A stretch of 64,000 bases of DNA. Source: Acinetobacter dispersus (GTDB lineage Bacteria; Pseudomonadota; Gammaproteobacteria; Pseudomonadales; Moraxellaceae). Below, piece after piece: positions 26,031-35,384 of this stretch. Numbering within the stretch: the stretch's first letter is position 1; each line of letters begins with the position of its first letter. Both the position numbers and the translations under genes were made by a program. The notes beneath the pieces were generated by a model. The model worked only from the letters and a program-made list of their open reading frames with translations. It was not told the DNA's origin and made no database searches. The stretch covers positions 1,364,001-1,428,000 of the forward strand of contig NZ_CP041970.1 of assembly GCF_009884975.1 (NCBI RefSeq), written 5' to 3'.

Positions 26031-27647
26031 CCCTGCCTTTTTCATTGCAAAATCCTTACCAAATAACAGCTTATTTCTAAAAGTAGAAACAGGCGTTTGA
26101 TCTGCAATCAACTCGGCATACCACATCCCATCTTCCGTATCACCAAATAGAACCGCACCAATCACTTTGTCTTTCTGGATAATGATACGTTTGTAAATCT
26201 GACGTTTATCATCATTGAGAATGATGTCTTCATAATCTTCTTTTGGTTCAAAGTTCCCAGCTGAGAATACATCAACCCCACTGACTTTTAACTGTGTTGG
26301 TACGGTCGGTGATTTAAAGGTTAAGCTGCCATGTTCAGCCAAATGCGTTGCACAGATGAAGGCTTGTCCCCAAAGTGGTTCAACTAGACCAAAGGTTTGA
26401 TTACGATGTTCGATGCATTCACCAACCGCATAGATACTTGGATCAAAAGTTTGCATGGTGTCATTAACTAAAATACCTCGGTTACAACGCAGTCCAGCAC
26501 TTTGAGCTAAAGCAATATTTGGGCGAATCCCGACCGCAAAAATCACTAAATCCGCGTCCAGTACCGTTCCATCTTTAAGACGGACTTGACTGACATGCCC
26601 CTCTTCGCCAATCAACGCTTCAGTATTGGCCTCGGTAATAATATTGATCCCCTTTTGTTCGATACTATGACGCAACATGCGGCTGGCACGTCCATCCAAC
26701 TGACGCTCCATAATTCGATCCATCAGGTGCAGAACCGTGACATTCATACCACGTTGTTTCAGTCCGTAGGCCGCTTCCAAACCCAACAAACCGCCACCAA
26801 TCACCACCGCATTCTTTTTGGTTTCGCAATATTTGATCATGGTGTTTACATCATAAATATCACGGAAGCTGATCACACCTTTTAGATCTACACCTTGAAC
26901 AGGTGGAATAAATGGTGATGAGCCTGTTGCGATGATCAATCGATCATAATCAACACTTTCGCCTTTCTCGGTATGCACCACTTTACGGGTACGATCAATC
27001 TTGATCGCAGGATCATCAGCAATAAATTGAATCCCTTTATCGCGATACCACGCATGTGGATGCAACATGATGTCATCAATGGTTTTTTCACCTGAAAGTA
27101 CTGGCGACAACATGATTCGGTTGTAATTGCCCCATGGCTCCTCTCCGATTACGGTGACGTCATAACGATCTGGGGCCATATCCAGTAAGTCCTCAAGACA
27201 ACGCATCCCCGCCAGACCATTGCCAATCAGCACCAGTTTCAGCTTTTCTTGCGCAGCGCCATTGTTGGTAATATAAGTCTTTTGCGGAACAGACCCGACC
27301 CACACCCGACCATTTTCAATTTTGGTTGGAAAAACCAAGAGCTTTTGATCTTTATCTTCCAAACAACGACCCGTCGCTAAACTAAAATGCTGTTTATAAA
27401 TCGGCGATGCGATCACGCGCTCACCTTGTAAATCGCCAATGATGCCGCGACACATCACATTGGCTTGGCTGAATGGATCTTTATTACTTAAGGCATAGAT
27501 CCGCTTTTCATAACCGACACGAAACAGTGCAACGGATTGACCTTCGATCAGTGCGCCCACACCCGTATTTGGTGTGATGTCTTCCAAAGCACACACCTCG
27601 ACCCATTGATTTTCTGGCAGCATATCGATGTTCTTTAAACTGGTCAT
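26028..27647 (-). CDS. NirD-like domain fused to FAD/NAD(P) oxidoreductase
   Basis: 539 residues in two parts. Residues 1-115 resemble NirD: a Rieske-type beta fold without the four cluster ligands (WVEVCALEDITPNTGVGALIEGQSVALFRVG). Residues about 135-520 resemble the FAD-NAD(P) half of NirB/NasB, with two dinucleotide-binding motifs (LIGNGLAGMRCLE and VVIGGGLLGLEAAYGL) and a Fe-S-free C-terminus. The likely role is the NAD(P)H-dependent electron donor of assimilatory nitrate (and perhaps nitrite) reductase. Separate NirD and NirB halves are the usual form, and full NirB is the next gene upstream. Confidence 0.85.
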   Translation of the reverse strand: MTSLKNIDMLPENQWVEVCALEDITPNTGVGALIEGQSVALFRVGYEKRIYALSNKDPFSQANVMCRGIIGDLQGERVIASPIYKQHFSLATGRCLEDKDQKLLVFPTKIENGRVWVGSVPQKTYITNNGAAQEKLKLVLIGNGLAGMRCLEDLLDMAPDRYDVTVIGEEPWGNYNRIMLSPVLSGEKTIDDIMLHPHAWYRDKGIQFIADDPAIKIDRTRKVVHTEKGESVDYDRLIIATGSSPFIPPVQGVDLKGVISFRDIYDVNTMIKYCETKKNAVVIGGGLLGLEAAYGLKQRGMNVTVLHLMDRIMERQLDGRASRMLRHSIEQKGINIITEANTEALIGEEGHVSQVRLKDGTVLDADLVIFAVGIRPNIALAQSAGLRCNRGILVNDTMQTFDPSIYAVGECIEHRNQTFGLVEPLWGQAFICATHLAEHGSLTFKSPTVPTQLKVSGVDVFSAGNFEPKEDYEDIILNDDKRQIYKRIIIQKDKVIGAVLFGDTEDGMWYAELIADQTPVSTFRNKLLFGKDFAMKKAG

Positions 27648-27658
27648 TTGAGTTCTCC

Positions 27659-30205
27659 TTATGCTTCAACCATTGGGATACGATCGACTGAACGTTCAGC
27701 GTCATTCAAAGGACGAATCTGATCACGTACTTGGGTAAATTGAATATGTGGGTCAGCTTGCTCTTCCGCACGGGCATTGATATAGGTTTGGAAACGTTTA
27801 CGAATCTCAGGGTCTTCAACCGCAGTACGCCATTCATCTTGATAAGTGCCAATCACATGGCTCATACGGCTTTCAAGCTCTTCAGCTAGCCCTAGAGAAT
27901 CATCGACAATCACTGATTTGAGATAATCCAAACCACCTTCCATATTGTCACGCCATACGCTGGTACGTTGTAAACGATCTGCCGTTTGGATATAGAACAT
28001 AAAGAAACGGTCAATATAACGAATCAAGGTTTCAGTATTGAGGTCAGAAGCCAATAATTCTGCATGGCGTGGTTTCATACCGCCATTTCCACAGACATAT
28101 AAGTTCCAGCCTTTCTCAGTTGCAATTACCCCAACATCTTTACCTTGCGCTTCGGCACATTCACGGGTACAGCCCGACACCGCCATTTTCAATTTATGTG
28201 GCGAACGTAAGCCTTTATAGCGGTTCTCAAGTTCAATCGCCAAGCCAACAGAATCGTCCACTCCATAACGGCACCATGTACTACCAACACATGATTTCAC
28301 GGTACGCAAAGATTTCCCGTAAGCATGACCTGATTCAAAACCTGCTGCGTTGAGCTCTTCCCAGATAAACGGGAGTTGATGGATTTGCGCACCAAATAAG
28401 TCGACACGTTGTCCACCGGTAATTTTGGTATACAGGTTATATTTTTTGGCAATTTGACCGACAGCAATTAAGCCATCTGGTGTGACTTCACCACCTGCCA
28501 TACGCGGCACAACCGAGTAAGAACCATCTTTTTGGATATTACCTAAGTAGTAATCGTTACTGTCTTGTAGGCCTGCATGGCTAGGTTCTAGTACGAAATC
28601 ATTCCAGCAGGATGCCAAAATATTGGCCGCCATCGGCTTACAAATATCACAGCCTAGACCATGACCATGTTGGTGAATCAAATCATCAAAGGTCTTGATT
28701 TCATTGACACGAACCAAGTGATAAATTTCTTGGCGTGAGTACGGGAAGTGCTCACACACATGGTTATTGACCGTTACGCCTTGGCGTTGTAGTTCAGACT
28801 TCAACACTTGCGTGACTAAAGGTGCACAACCACCACAGGCTGTCGCCGCTTTGGTACATTTTTTCAAAGCACCGAGTGAGGTTGAACCATCACAAATTGC
28901 TTGGCAAATATCGGCTTTAGACACGTTATTACATGAACAAATGGTTGCACTATCAGGTAGTAAATCGACACCGCTGCCACCAGCTTTGGCACCTGAATCG
29001 GCAAAACCTGGCATGATCAAACTTTCAGGCGTTTCTGGTAATGCCAGACCGTTCAACATCATTTGTAGCAGGTCGTTATATTCTTTGGCATCACCGACCA
29101 AGACCGCACCGAGCAACTTGGTTTTATCTGCATCGACCACGATCTTTTTATACACAAGGCTATCTTCATCGGCATAAAAATAGCTAAGTGAGTTTGGTGT
29201 CATCCCATGCGCATCACCGACTGATGCCACATCAACGCCCATCAACTTCAACTTGGTGCTCATATCTGCACCCGCGAAACAATGGGTTTCTTCGGCTAAG
29301 ATATGTTTTGCGGCAATACGTGCCATGTCATAACCGGGCGCGACCAGACCGTAGATTTTGTTATCCCACAGCGCACATTCACCAATCGCATAGATATGTT
29401 GATCTGAGGTTTGGCAATAATCGTTGATTTTAATCCCGCCACGCTCACCCAACGCTAAACCACTCACCCGCGCTAATTCATCACGTGGACGAATCCCCGC
29501 AGAGAATAAAATGATATCTGTTTCCAGCTCGCTACCATCAGCAAACTTCATGATGTGCGTTGTGTTATCACCGGCTTCAATACATTGTGTGGCTTTTTGG
29601 GTGTGGACTTTCACCCCAAGATTTTCAATTTTACGGCGCAATACCTTGCCACCAAGATCATCAATCTGTACCGCCATCAAACGTGGTGCAAACTCCACCA
29701 CATGCGTTTCCAGATTTAAATCTCGCAATGCTTTAGCCGCTTCCAAACCTAATAAGCCGCCACCAATCACCACACCTGTTTTGGCATTTAAGCTTGCAGC
29801 ACGGATGGCATCTAAATCTTCAATGGTTCGATAGACAAAACAGTTTTCACGATCATTGCCTGAGATTGGCGGAACAAAGGCATACGACCCTGTTGCTAAG
29901 ACCAATTTGTCATAATGAATCACATCGCCAAAGTTGGTGGTCACCGTTTGCTCAGCTGCATTAATTTCTACCGCTTTGGTATTCAGTCTTAAATCAATAC
30001 CGTGCGCGTCTGCAAAATCAAAGCGAGCCAGTGATAAGTCTTTTGCTGTTTTACCAGAGAAGTATTCAGTCAAATGTACGCGGTCATAGGCAATACGTGG
30101 TTCTTCTGCAAGGATGGTAATTTCTAATTCATCATCAGCTTTCTCCAAGATGGCTTCGATGAATTTATGCCCTACCATACCGTGACCAATCATCACTAAT
30201 TTCAT
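27659..30205 (-). CDS. nirB: Nitrite reductase (NADH) large subunit
   Basis: 848 residues. An FAD/NAD(P) part (1-400) has GHGMVGHKFIE and VVIGGGLLGLEAA, then a BFD [2Fe-2S] domain (CSCNNVSKADICQ and CGGCAPLV near 420-480), and a siroheme/[4Fe-4S] sulfite/nitrite reductase half with VKSCVGSTWCRYG and SGCTRECAE holding the four cluster cysteines. It reduces nitrite to ammonia in the cytoplasm with six electrons. GAGGAG precedes the ATG at 30205. Its own gene for a separate NirD is absent because that domain is fused in the next gene. Confidence 0.95.
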   Translation of the reverse strand: MKLVMIGHGMVGHKFIEAILEKADDELEITILAEEPRIAYDRVHLTEYFSGKTAKDLSLARFDFADAHGIDLRLNTKAVEINAAEQTVTTNFGDVIHYDKLVLATGSYAFVPPISGNDRENCFVYRTIEDLDAIRAASLNAKTGVVIGGGLLGLEAAKALRDLNLETHVVEFAPRLMAVQIDDLGGKVLRRKIENLGVKVHTQKATQCIEAGDNTTHIMKFADGSELETDIILFSAGIRPRDELARVSGLALGERGGIKINDYCQTSDQHIYAIGECALWDNKIYGLVAPGYDMARIAAKHILAEETHCFAGADMSTKLKLMGVDVASVGDAHGMTPNSLSYFYADEDSLVYKKIVVDADKTKLLGAVLVGDAKEYNDLLQMMLNGLALPETPESLIMPGFADSGAKAGGSGVDLLPDSATICSCNNVSKADICQAICDGSTSLGALKKCTKAATACGGCAPLVTQVLKSELQRQGVTVNNHVCEHFPYSRQEIYHLVRVNEIKTFDDLIHQHGHGLGCDICKPMAANILASCWNDFVLEPSHAGLQDSNDYYLGNIQKDGSYSVVPRMAGGEVTPDGLIAVGQIAKKYNLYTKITGGQRVDLFGAQIHQLPFIWEELNAAGFESGHAYGKSLRTVKSCVGSTWCRYGVDDSVGLAIELENRYKGLRSPHKLKMAVSGCTRECAEAQGKDVGVIATEKGWNLYVCGNGGMKPRHAELLASDLNTETLIRYIDRFFMFYIQTADRLQRTSVWRDNMEGGLDYLKSVIVDDSLGLAEELESRMSHVIGTYQDEWRTAVEDPEIRKRFQTYINARAEEQADPHIQFTQVRDQIRPLNDAERSVDRIPMVEA

Positions 30206-30233
30206 TGTGTTTCTCCTCAAATCGAATCTTTGA

Positions 30234-31586
30234 TTAAGCTGCGCTACTTTGTTCTGAGCTACGTTCCAACATGGCTTGTTCGAACAGCTGTTGTTCTTTT
30301 TCTTTATGCTCCACCGAGAATCGGATAAGCATTACTGAGCTTGCAGCAATCACTACCAAGCCACCTAAAACCATTAAACAAGTTTGAAAATCGACCATTC
30401 CTTTCAGCAAGAATCCTGCTGCGACTGCCCCGACATTGCCACCTGCACCAATAATGCCTGCCACACCACCGAGTGCTTCACGATCAATAAATGGAACCAA
30501 TGCATAGGTCGCACCACATGCCATATGGGTAAACAGTGCGAAGATGGTCATACTGAGGATTGCAAGAACGGCACTATTCATATGCGCGAATAACATCAGG
30601 AACAGTCCTTCACCCAAGATCAACAGAAACAAGATTTTGGTACGACCATCCAAACCTTTTTTCAGCGCCACTTTGTCTGAAACAATCCCGCCAAGCGCAC
30701 GGGCAAACAGTGCCAGCAAACCAAAAACCCCTGCTGCCAGTCCTGCTTCTTTTAAACCAAAGTTAAAGTGCTCGACGTAATACATCGCAATGATGTTGTG
30801 CATGAAGATTTCAATGCCGAAACATGCCGCATAAGAGCAGAATAGAATCCAGACCCGATAGTTACGCGCTGCGTGCATTAGGATGGCTAAGCCACCTTTT
30901 TTGTCGCTTCCAACTACAACACCTTGGGCACGCAGTTCTTTAAAATCACCTTGCGGGCAGTCTTGAGTCAGCTTCCAATAAAGCACACCCACGATCAGCA
31001 TCATCACACCAGGTACAAGCAATGCAATTCTCCACCCCATGGCTTGTTCAACACCGAACATCACCAAGGCAGACAACAGTAAAGGCATCAAGGCTTGTGT
31101 TGCACCACCACCTGCATTCCCCCAACCCGCTGAAGCGGCATTGGCGGTGCCTACAACATTTGGCGCAAACATAATGCTGGTATGGTATTGCGTGATCACA
31201 AAGCTGGCGCCAATTGCACCTATCAATAAACGGAAAAATAGGAAGGATTCATAACTATTGGCTGCAGCAACACCAAATACAGGAATACTGCCCAGCAATA
31301 ACAATGCAGTATACGTTTTACGTGGGCCATATTTATCACACAGTGGGCCAACGATTAATCGAACCACAATCGTGATTGCAACAGCAGCAATATTGATATT
31401 GGCGATCTGATCTTTGGTGAGATGGAACTCGCCTGCGATCACTGGCATTAACGGTGCACAAGCAAACCAAGCAAAGAAACAAACGAAGAAAGCAAGCCAA
31501 CTCATGTGGAATGCCCGCATCGCTGGTGCAGAAAAGTTGAATAACTTAATTGATGTGGCTTTTTTCGCCGATAAATCTAAAGACAT
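30234..31586 (-). CDS. Nitrate/nitrite MFS transporter (NarK/NasA type)
   Basis: 450 residues with about 12 membrane segments. Nitrate-signature glycine-rich helices are visible: GWGNAGGGATQALMPLL in the first half and AGIIGAGGNVGAVAAG in the second, which line the nitrate path of NNP carriers. The start at 31586 (MSLDLSAKK) has GGGAG seven bases upstream, so the earlier ATGs in the leader are not used. It is the first gene of the nitrate operon, directly behind the NasT-responsive leader. Confidence 0.93.
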   Translation of the reverse strand: MSLDLSAKKATSIKLFNFSAPAMRAFHMSWLAFFVCFFAWFACAPLMPVIAGEFHLTKDQIANINIAAVAITIVVRLIVGPLCDKYGPRKTYTALLLLGSIPVFGVAAANSYESFLFFRLLIGAIGASFVITQYHTSIMFAPNVVGTANAASAGWGNAGGGATQALMPLLLSALVMFGVEQAMGWRIALLVPGVMMLIVGVLYWKLTQDCPQGDFKELRAQGVVVGSDKKGGLAILMHAARNYRVWILFCSYAACFGIEIFMHNIIAMYYVEHFNFGLKEAGLAAGVFGLLALFARALGGIVSDKVALKKGLDGRTKILFLLILGEGLFLMLFAHMNSAVLAILSMTIFALFTHMACGATYALVPFIDREALGGVAGIIGAGGNVGAVAAGFLLKGMVDFQTCLMVLGGLVVIAASSVMLIRFSVEHKEKEQQLFEQAMLERSSEQSSAA

Positions 31587-31622
31587 TGCCATCTCCCATA
31601 CTGAACGTATCATGTGTTGTTC

Positions 31623-31651
31623 ATACAGCACGCTGTATCAACAAACCGATC
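31623..31651 (-). repeat. Second leader hairpin before narK
   Basis: ATACAG-CGTG-CTGTAT with flanking TGTT/AACA pairing gives an 11-bp stem with one mismatch, 40 to 60 bases before the narK start. It has no following T run. It could adjust translation or mRNA stability. Confidence 0.45.
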
Positions 31652-31702
31652 AGATCGGACATCGTTGGCCGTCTTACAATTTTGCAAGTCATCTTTGACT
31701 CA
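31639..31702 (-). promoter_or_regulatory. NasT-type ANTAR leader with overlapping terminator
   Basis: Read on the minus strand. Hairpin P1 (stem 31702-31697 with 31690-31685) has the hexaloop AAAGAT. Hairpin P2 (CGGCC 31671-31667 with GTCCG 31660-31656, one C-U mismatch) has the hexaloop AACGAT. Both loops keep A1 and G4, the bases that ANTAR antiterminators recognise. A shorter hairpin CCGAT-CTG-ATCGG (31658-31646) followed by TTTGTT uses the same CCG as P2, so P2 and this terminator exclude each other. The divergent nasT gene supplies the partner. The terminator T run is weak, which lowers certainty on that part. Confidence 0.7.
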
Positions 31703-31711
31703 AGGAATAGT

Positions 31712-31729
31712 TAGCAAATGTTATGCCAA
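31712..31729 (-). promoter_or_regulatory. Sigma-54 promoter of the nitrate operon
   Basis: The minus strand reads TTGGCATAACATTTGCTA. This fits the TGGCAC-N5-TTGC consensus, with GG and GC exactly 12 bases apart as required at -24 and -12. Transcription would start about base 31702, the first base of the P1 hairpin. NtrC control is therefore expected for the nitrate genes; no NtrC site was traced. Confidence 0.8.
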
Positions 31730-32119
31730 GTTCTAATCACAATCACACCAACAAAACATTAGTTATTGTTTTATATTGATTTTATTAACTTATTCTTTAC
31801 TTTAAATAAATACCACTTCATTTGAAGAGAGCAAGTTCAGTACAACGACCTGTTTTAAAGCATAATTCGTACTGCTTCAAAACAACTCTTTTTATGCACT
31901 TAAAAAGTGCAGTTTTTATTCTAGAGGATATAATTCAAATTTTTCATTTCTTCTACTTGGTCACAGCGATACAATAAAGCGCATAAACAATACGCCCCAT
32001 GGAGCGATTGCACCGAATAAGAAATCAAAATAGCTTCACTGGCACTATTTTTGCTTCAAAAACAATACGCACAGCACTTTAATCTCTGTGCATAACCCCA
32101 CCGTTTGACCTATATACTT

Positions 32120-32710
32120 ATGCCGAAACTCAAGATCGCACTTATTGATGACGACCAGGCTCGGGCTGAATACATAAAAACCTGTTTGATTGAACATGAC
32201 TTTGATGTAGTGGCTTGTTTTACCCTCGATCATCTCAATATTTTTAAACTCGAACATCTTCAAGCCGATGTCATTCTGCTTGATATGGATCATCCACATC
32301 GCGATGTGATTGAAAGTTGTGTCAGTAATTTTGATCTGCCTACGGTCTTATTTACCAAGAACACCGATAAAGACACCATCAAACAAGCCATCGATGCAGG
32401 GATTACCGCCTATATCGTTGATGGTATCGACCCAAGCCGCTTACACACAATTTTAGATATTTCGATTGAGCAGTATAAAAAGCATAAAAAACTGGAATGT
32501 GACCTGAAAGATGCCAAGACAAAGCTTGCAGATCGTAAAGATGTCGAAAAAGCCAAAGTGTTGCTGATGCAACTGCATGGCTTAACTGAAGACACTGCGT
32601 TTCAATTACTCAGAAAAAATGCCATGAGCCATCGCATGACCATTGGAGAAATGGCACGGCGCTTACTGGATGCCCAACAACTTTTAAATAATCAACTAAA
32701 GGATGAATAG
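32120..32710 (+). CDS. nasT: ANTAR transcription antiterminator, NasT type
   Basis: 196 residues. An N-terminal receiver-like domain (LKIALIDDDQARAEYI, with LLDMDHPHRD) is followed by a coiled linker (about 110-135) and an ANTAR domain at the C-terminus with AKVLLMQLHGLTEDTAFQLLRKNAMSHRMTIGEMARRLL. NasT binds paired-hexaloop leader RNA and lets polymerase pass the terminator when nitrate frees it from NasS. It is divergent from the operon that carries such a leader. The ATG at 32120 is chosen; the upstream TTG has no RBS either. Confidence 0.9.
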   Translation: MPKLKIALIDDDQARAEYIKTCLIEHDFDVVACFTLDHLNIFKLEHLQADVILLDMDHPHRDVIESCVSNFDLPTVLFTKNTDKDTIKQAIDAGITAYIVDGIDPSRLHTILDISIEQYKKHKKLECDLKDAKTKLADRKDVEKAKVLLMQLHGLTEDTAFQLLRKNAMSHRMTIGEMARRLLDAQQLLNNQLKDE

Positions 32711-33745
32711 ATGAGCCATTTAGTCGAATTAGCAAAAGTAGAAAAAACCGAATTACAACTGGGCTATATTCCCTTACTTGATTGTGTCGCATTACTCTGG
32801 GCAAAACAGCGTGGTTTTTTTGAAGAAGTCGGTTTAAATGTCAATTTAGTCAAGGAAGCTTCTTGGGCCAGTTTACGTGATCGTTTAGCTTTTGGCTCAC
32901 TCGATGCTGCACATTGCCTGTCTGCTATGCTGCCAGCAGCAGCGGCCGGCACAGATCAAATTGGCATTCCACTACAAACCCCTCTCGTGCTGAGTGAAAA
33001 TCGAGCCTTTATTAGCTTAAGCCAAAAGCTCTGTTATGCGCTGAATATTCAAAAACAAGATACTGCAGAAAGTTCAGCCAAGAAACTGACGAATTATATC
33101 CAGCAAGATCAAAACATCTCTTTGGCGCATGTGTTTCAACACTCAATTCATCACTATTGCTTAAGAGAATGGCTTGCTTTGGCCGACCCTCAACTAGCGC
33201 AATCCATTCAAATGAAAACCCTGCCACCTCCCTATATGGTTGAAGCGATCAGTAATCATTTAATAGATGGGTTTTGTGTCGGAGAACCTTGGAATACTCA
33301 AGCTGAGTTACAAGGTCTAAGCCAAATTGTCTGTTCAAGTCAGCACATTATCCCGAATGTTGCCGACAAAGTCTTAGCGGTCACGCAAGAATGGGCGCAA
33401 CAACATCCACACAGCTTGATTGCCTTAACCAGTGCCATTCTCAAAGCGCAACAAGAATTACGTCAACTCGAAGATTTTGCACCTGTATGGCAACTTCTGA
33501 TTGAATTTGATGTGATTCAGTTCCATTGCTCGCCAGACATTCATGTTGAAAAATACTTTACCATCCAGAATATCATTCGTAATTTTGTACAGAACAATGC
33601 TGAACCGAAAGCCCAAGATTTTGAATGGCTATTTCAACAAATGCATAAATGGAATGCTGTAGAACTTGAACGAGACACTTATATGACTCAAGCACAGAAT
33701 TGCCTACTGCTTGAAACCTATAAAGCTGCTGCGAATCCCACATAA
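32711..33745 (+). CDS. nasS: Nitrate sensor of the NrtA/CmpA substrate-binding type, NasS
   Basis: 344 residues resembling nitrate/bicarbonate-binding proteins (LQLGYIPLLDCVALLWAKQRGFFEEVGLNVNLVKEASWASLRDRLAFGSLDAAHCL) but with no signal peptide, so it is cytoplasmic. AAAGGATG precedes the ATG, which begins one base after the nasT stop. In NasST systems it holds NasT inactive until it binds nitrate or nitrite. The nasT-nasS order, the divergent operon and its leader all agree. Confidence 0.92.
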   Translation: MSHLVELAKVEKTELQLGYIPLLDCVALLWAKQRGFFEEVGLNVNLVKEASWASLRDRLAFGSLDAAHCLSAMLPAAAAGTDQIGIPLQTPLVLSENRAFISLSQKLCYALNIQKQDTAESSAKKLTNYIQQDQNISLAHVFQHSIHHYCLREWLALADPQLAQSIQMKTLPPPYMVEAISNHLIDGFCVGEPWNTQAELQGLSQIVCSSQHIIPNVADKVLAVTQEWAQQHPHSLIALTSAILKAQQELRQLEDFAPVWQLLIEFDVIQFHCSPDIHVEKYFTIQNIIRNFVQNNAEPKAQDFEWLFQQMHKWNAVELERDTYMTQAQNCLLLETYKAAANPT

Positions 33746-33756
33746 AACAAAGGACA

Positions 33757-33792
33757 AAAAAAGCTGTCTTTAAGTATCAAGACAGCTTTTGA
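33757..33792 (+). terminator. Terminator after nasTS
   Basis: Perfect 12-bp stem AAAAGCTGTCTT (33759-33770) with AAGACAGCTTTT (33779-33790) around an 8-base loop. Confidence 0.85.
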
Positions 33793-34471
33793 AAGACCCA
33801 AAAGGGATTACGCCAATCAAAAGTAACCCCTTAAGTAATAACTATCATATTGAAAGCAGAGATATCTTTTTCGGACATTTTTATGTCATTAACTGCCATC
33901 TAGAATGCGAATTTTTATCATTTCTGCCAACTGAATAAGCGATAACAGTGTTCAATCTCTAATCATCTTACATTGCTGTTATCAAGCGCTTCACAATGTC
34001 ACGCAATCACCAAGTAGCATCAGAAAATGTTCAATATTTATATTTTAGCAACTACAGGTTTAAGATCTTCACAAATAATAATTTAAGCACATAAAAACAA
34101 TATGTTAGTATAAAACCATTACCCTAATGAGTCTCATCAAAATACGCTCTAATCGATTCCTTTCTAAGGATTTAAATCGCGCTAAAATACGAAAATATAT
34201 ATAGTTTGACTGCTGAGTTACACAAATCCCATGAACGAAATGGGGTAATTCAGTTTAGAATGTTTAAAAATAAAATTACGCTAAATTTTGTCATATTTTA
34301 ACATTGCCAATTCCTTGCAAAGTTTTCATTATATGCACCATGCTTGGCATGCAAATTTCTTCATCGATTAAAACAAATTATAAAAAAATTGCAGAATTTT
34401 GTGCCATAATAAGCAAACTTTGCAGACATCTTGCAAAAAACTTTTGCAGATTTAGAATTGGAGCAGGCTGA
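33793..34471. other. Intergenic region before aroQ
   Basis: About 680 bases of AT-rich DNA with no convincing ORF. It holds an imperfect stem near 33808-33842 (GGGATTAC with GTAACCCC), an inverted repeat GATAACAG (33941-33948) with CTGTTATC (33976-33983), and presumably the promoter of aroQ-accB-accC. A small RNA here cannot be excluded. Confidence 0.4.
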
Positions 34472-34921
34472 ATGAGCTCAACCATTTTGGTAATTCATGG
34501 ACCGAATTTGAACTTGCTAGGAAAACGCGAACCAGAGGTATATGGTTATCTGACGCTAGATGATGTTAACCAGCAACTCATCGCTCAAGCCCAACATGCA
34601 TCACATACACTAGATACTTTTCAAAGCAACTGGGAAGGTGCGATTGTCGATCGTATCCATCAAGCACAAAACGAGGGTGTGAAATTTATCATTATCAACC
34701 CTGCTGCCTTGACCCATACCTCAGTTGCTTTACGCGATGCTTTACTTGGTGTTGCCATTCCATTTATTGAGGTTCATTTGTCAAATGTTCACGCTCGTGA
34801 ATCATTCCGTCATCACTCATATTTATCAGATAAAGCCATTGGCGTAATTTGTGGCTTAGGTGCAAAGGGTTATTCCTTTGCTCTCGATTACGCTATCGAA
34901 AAAATTCAATCTTCTAACTAA
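34472..34921 (+). CDS. aroQ: 3-dehydroquinate dehydratase, type II
   Basis: 149 residues, the usual length. Hallmarks: [21 protein letters not shown] with catalytic R19 and Y24, [17 protein letters not shown], and the active-site His/Arg segment [18 protein letters not shown]. It dehydrates 3-dehydroquinate to 3-dehydroshikimate in aromatic amino-acid synthesis. GGAGCAGG precedes the ATG. It leads the accB-accC operon, a common arrangement in gamma-proteobacteria. Confidence 0.97.
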   Translation: MSSTILVIHGPNLNLLGKREPEVYGYLTLDDVNQQLIAQAQHASHTLDTFQSNWEGAIVDRIHQAQNEGVKFIIINPAALTHTSVALRDALLGVAIPFIEVHLSNVHARESFRHHSYLSDKAIGVICGLGAKGYSFALDYAIEKIQSSN

Positions 34922-34947
34922 TTTAGACTTTTTAGGAATGCTCACTC

Positions 34948-35367
34948 ATGGATATCCGTAAAATCAAGAAGCTCATCGACTTGATGATTGAATCTGACTT
35001 ACAAGCGATTGAAGTTAAGGAAGGCGACCAATCCATCTCATTAACTCGCCCTACTCCTGTTTATGCCGCGGCTGCTGTAGCTGCAGCTCCAACGGTTGCT
35101 GCTCCAGCACCAGCAGCAAAAACACCACGTGGTGCAGTTGAATCATCACCAATGGTTGGTGTGTTCTATGCAGCGCCAAGTCCAGGTGAAGCACCATTTG
35201 TAAATGTAGGTCAAACAGTATCTGCGGGTGAAACATTGGGGATCATTGAGGCAATGAAAATCATGAACCCAATTGAAGCAACAAAAAGCGGCGTAATTGA
35301 AGAAATTCTAGTGAAAAATGGTGAAGTGATCCAATTCGGTCAACCACTTTTCCGCTACCGTGCTTAA
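34948..35367 (+). CDS. accB: Acetyl-CoA carboxylase biotin carboxyl carrier protein
   Basis: 139 residues. An N-terminal helical part (1-35), a Pro/Ala-rich linker (36-60) and a biotinyl domain follow, with the biotin lysine K104 in EAMKIMN and the thumb-like [15 protein letters not shown]. It carries carboxybiotin to the carboxyltransferase in the first step of fatty-acid synthesis. It lies 26 bp after aroQ and 17 bp before accC. Confidence 0.97.
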   Translation: MDIRKIKKLIDLMIESDLQAIEVKEGDQSISLTRPTPVYAAAAVAAAPTVAAPAPAAKTPRGAVESSPMVGVFYAAPSPGEAPFVNVGQTVSAGETLGIIEAMKIMNPIEATKSGVIEEILVKNGEVIQFGQPLFRYRA

Positions 35368-35384
35368 TCAGTTTGGGGATTCCT

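Noticed and set aside
34380-34420. Sigma-70 promoter before aroQ (TTGCAG and CATAAT)
   Set aside because: The two boxes are only about 10 bases apart, too close for a normal promoter.
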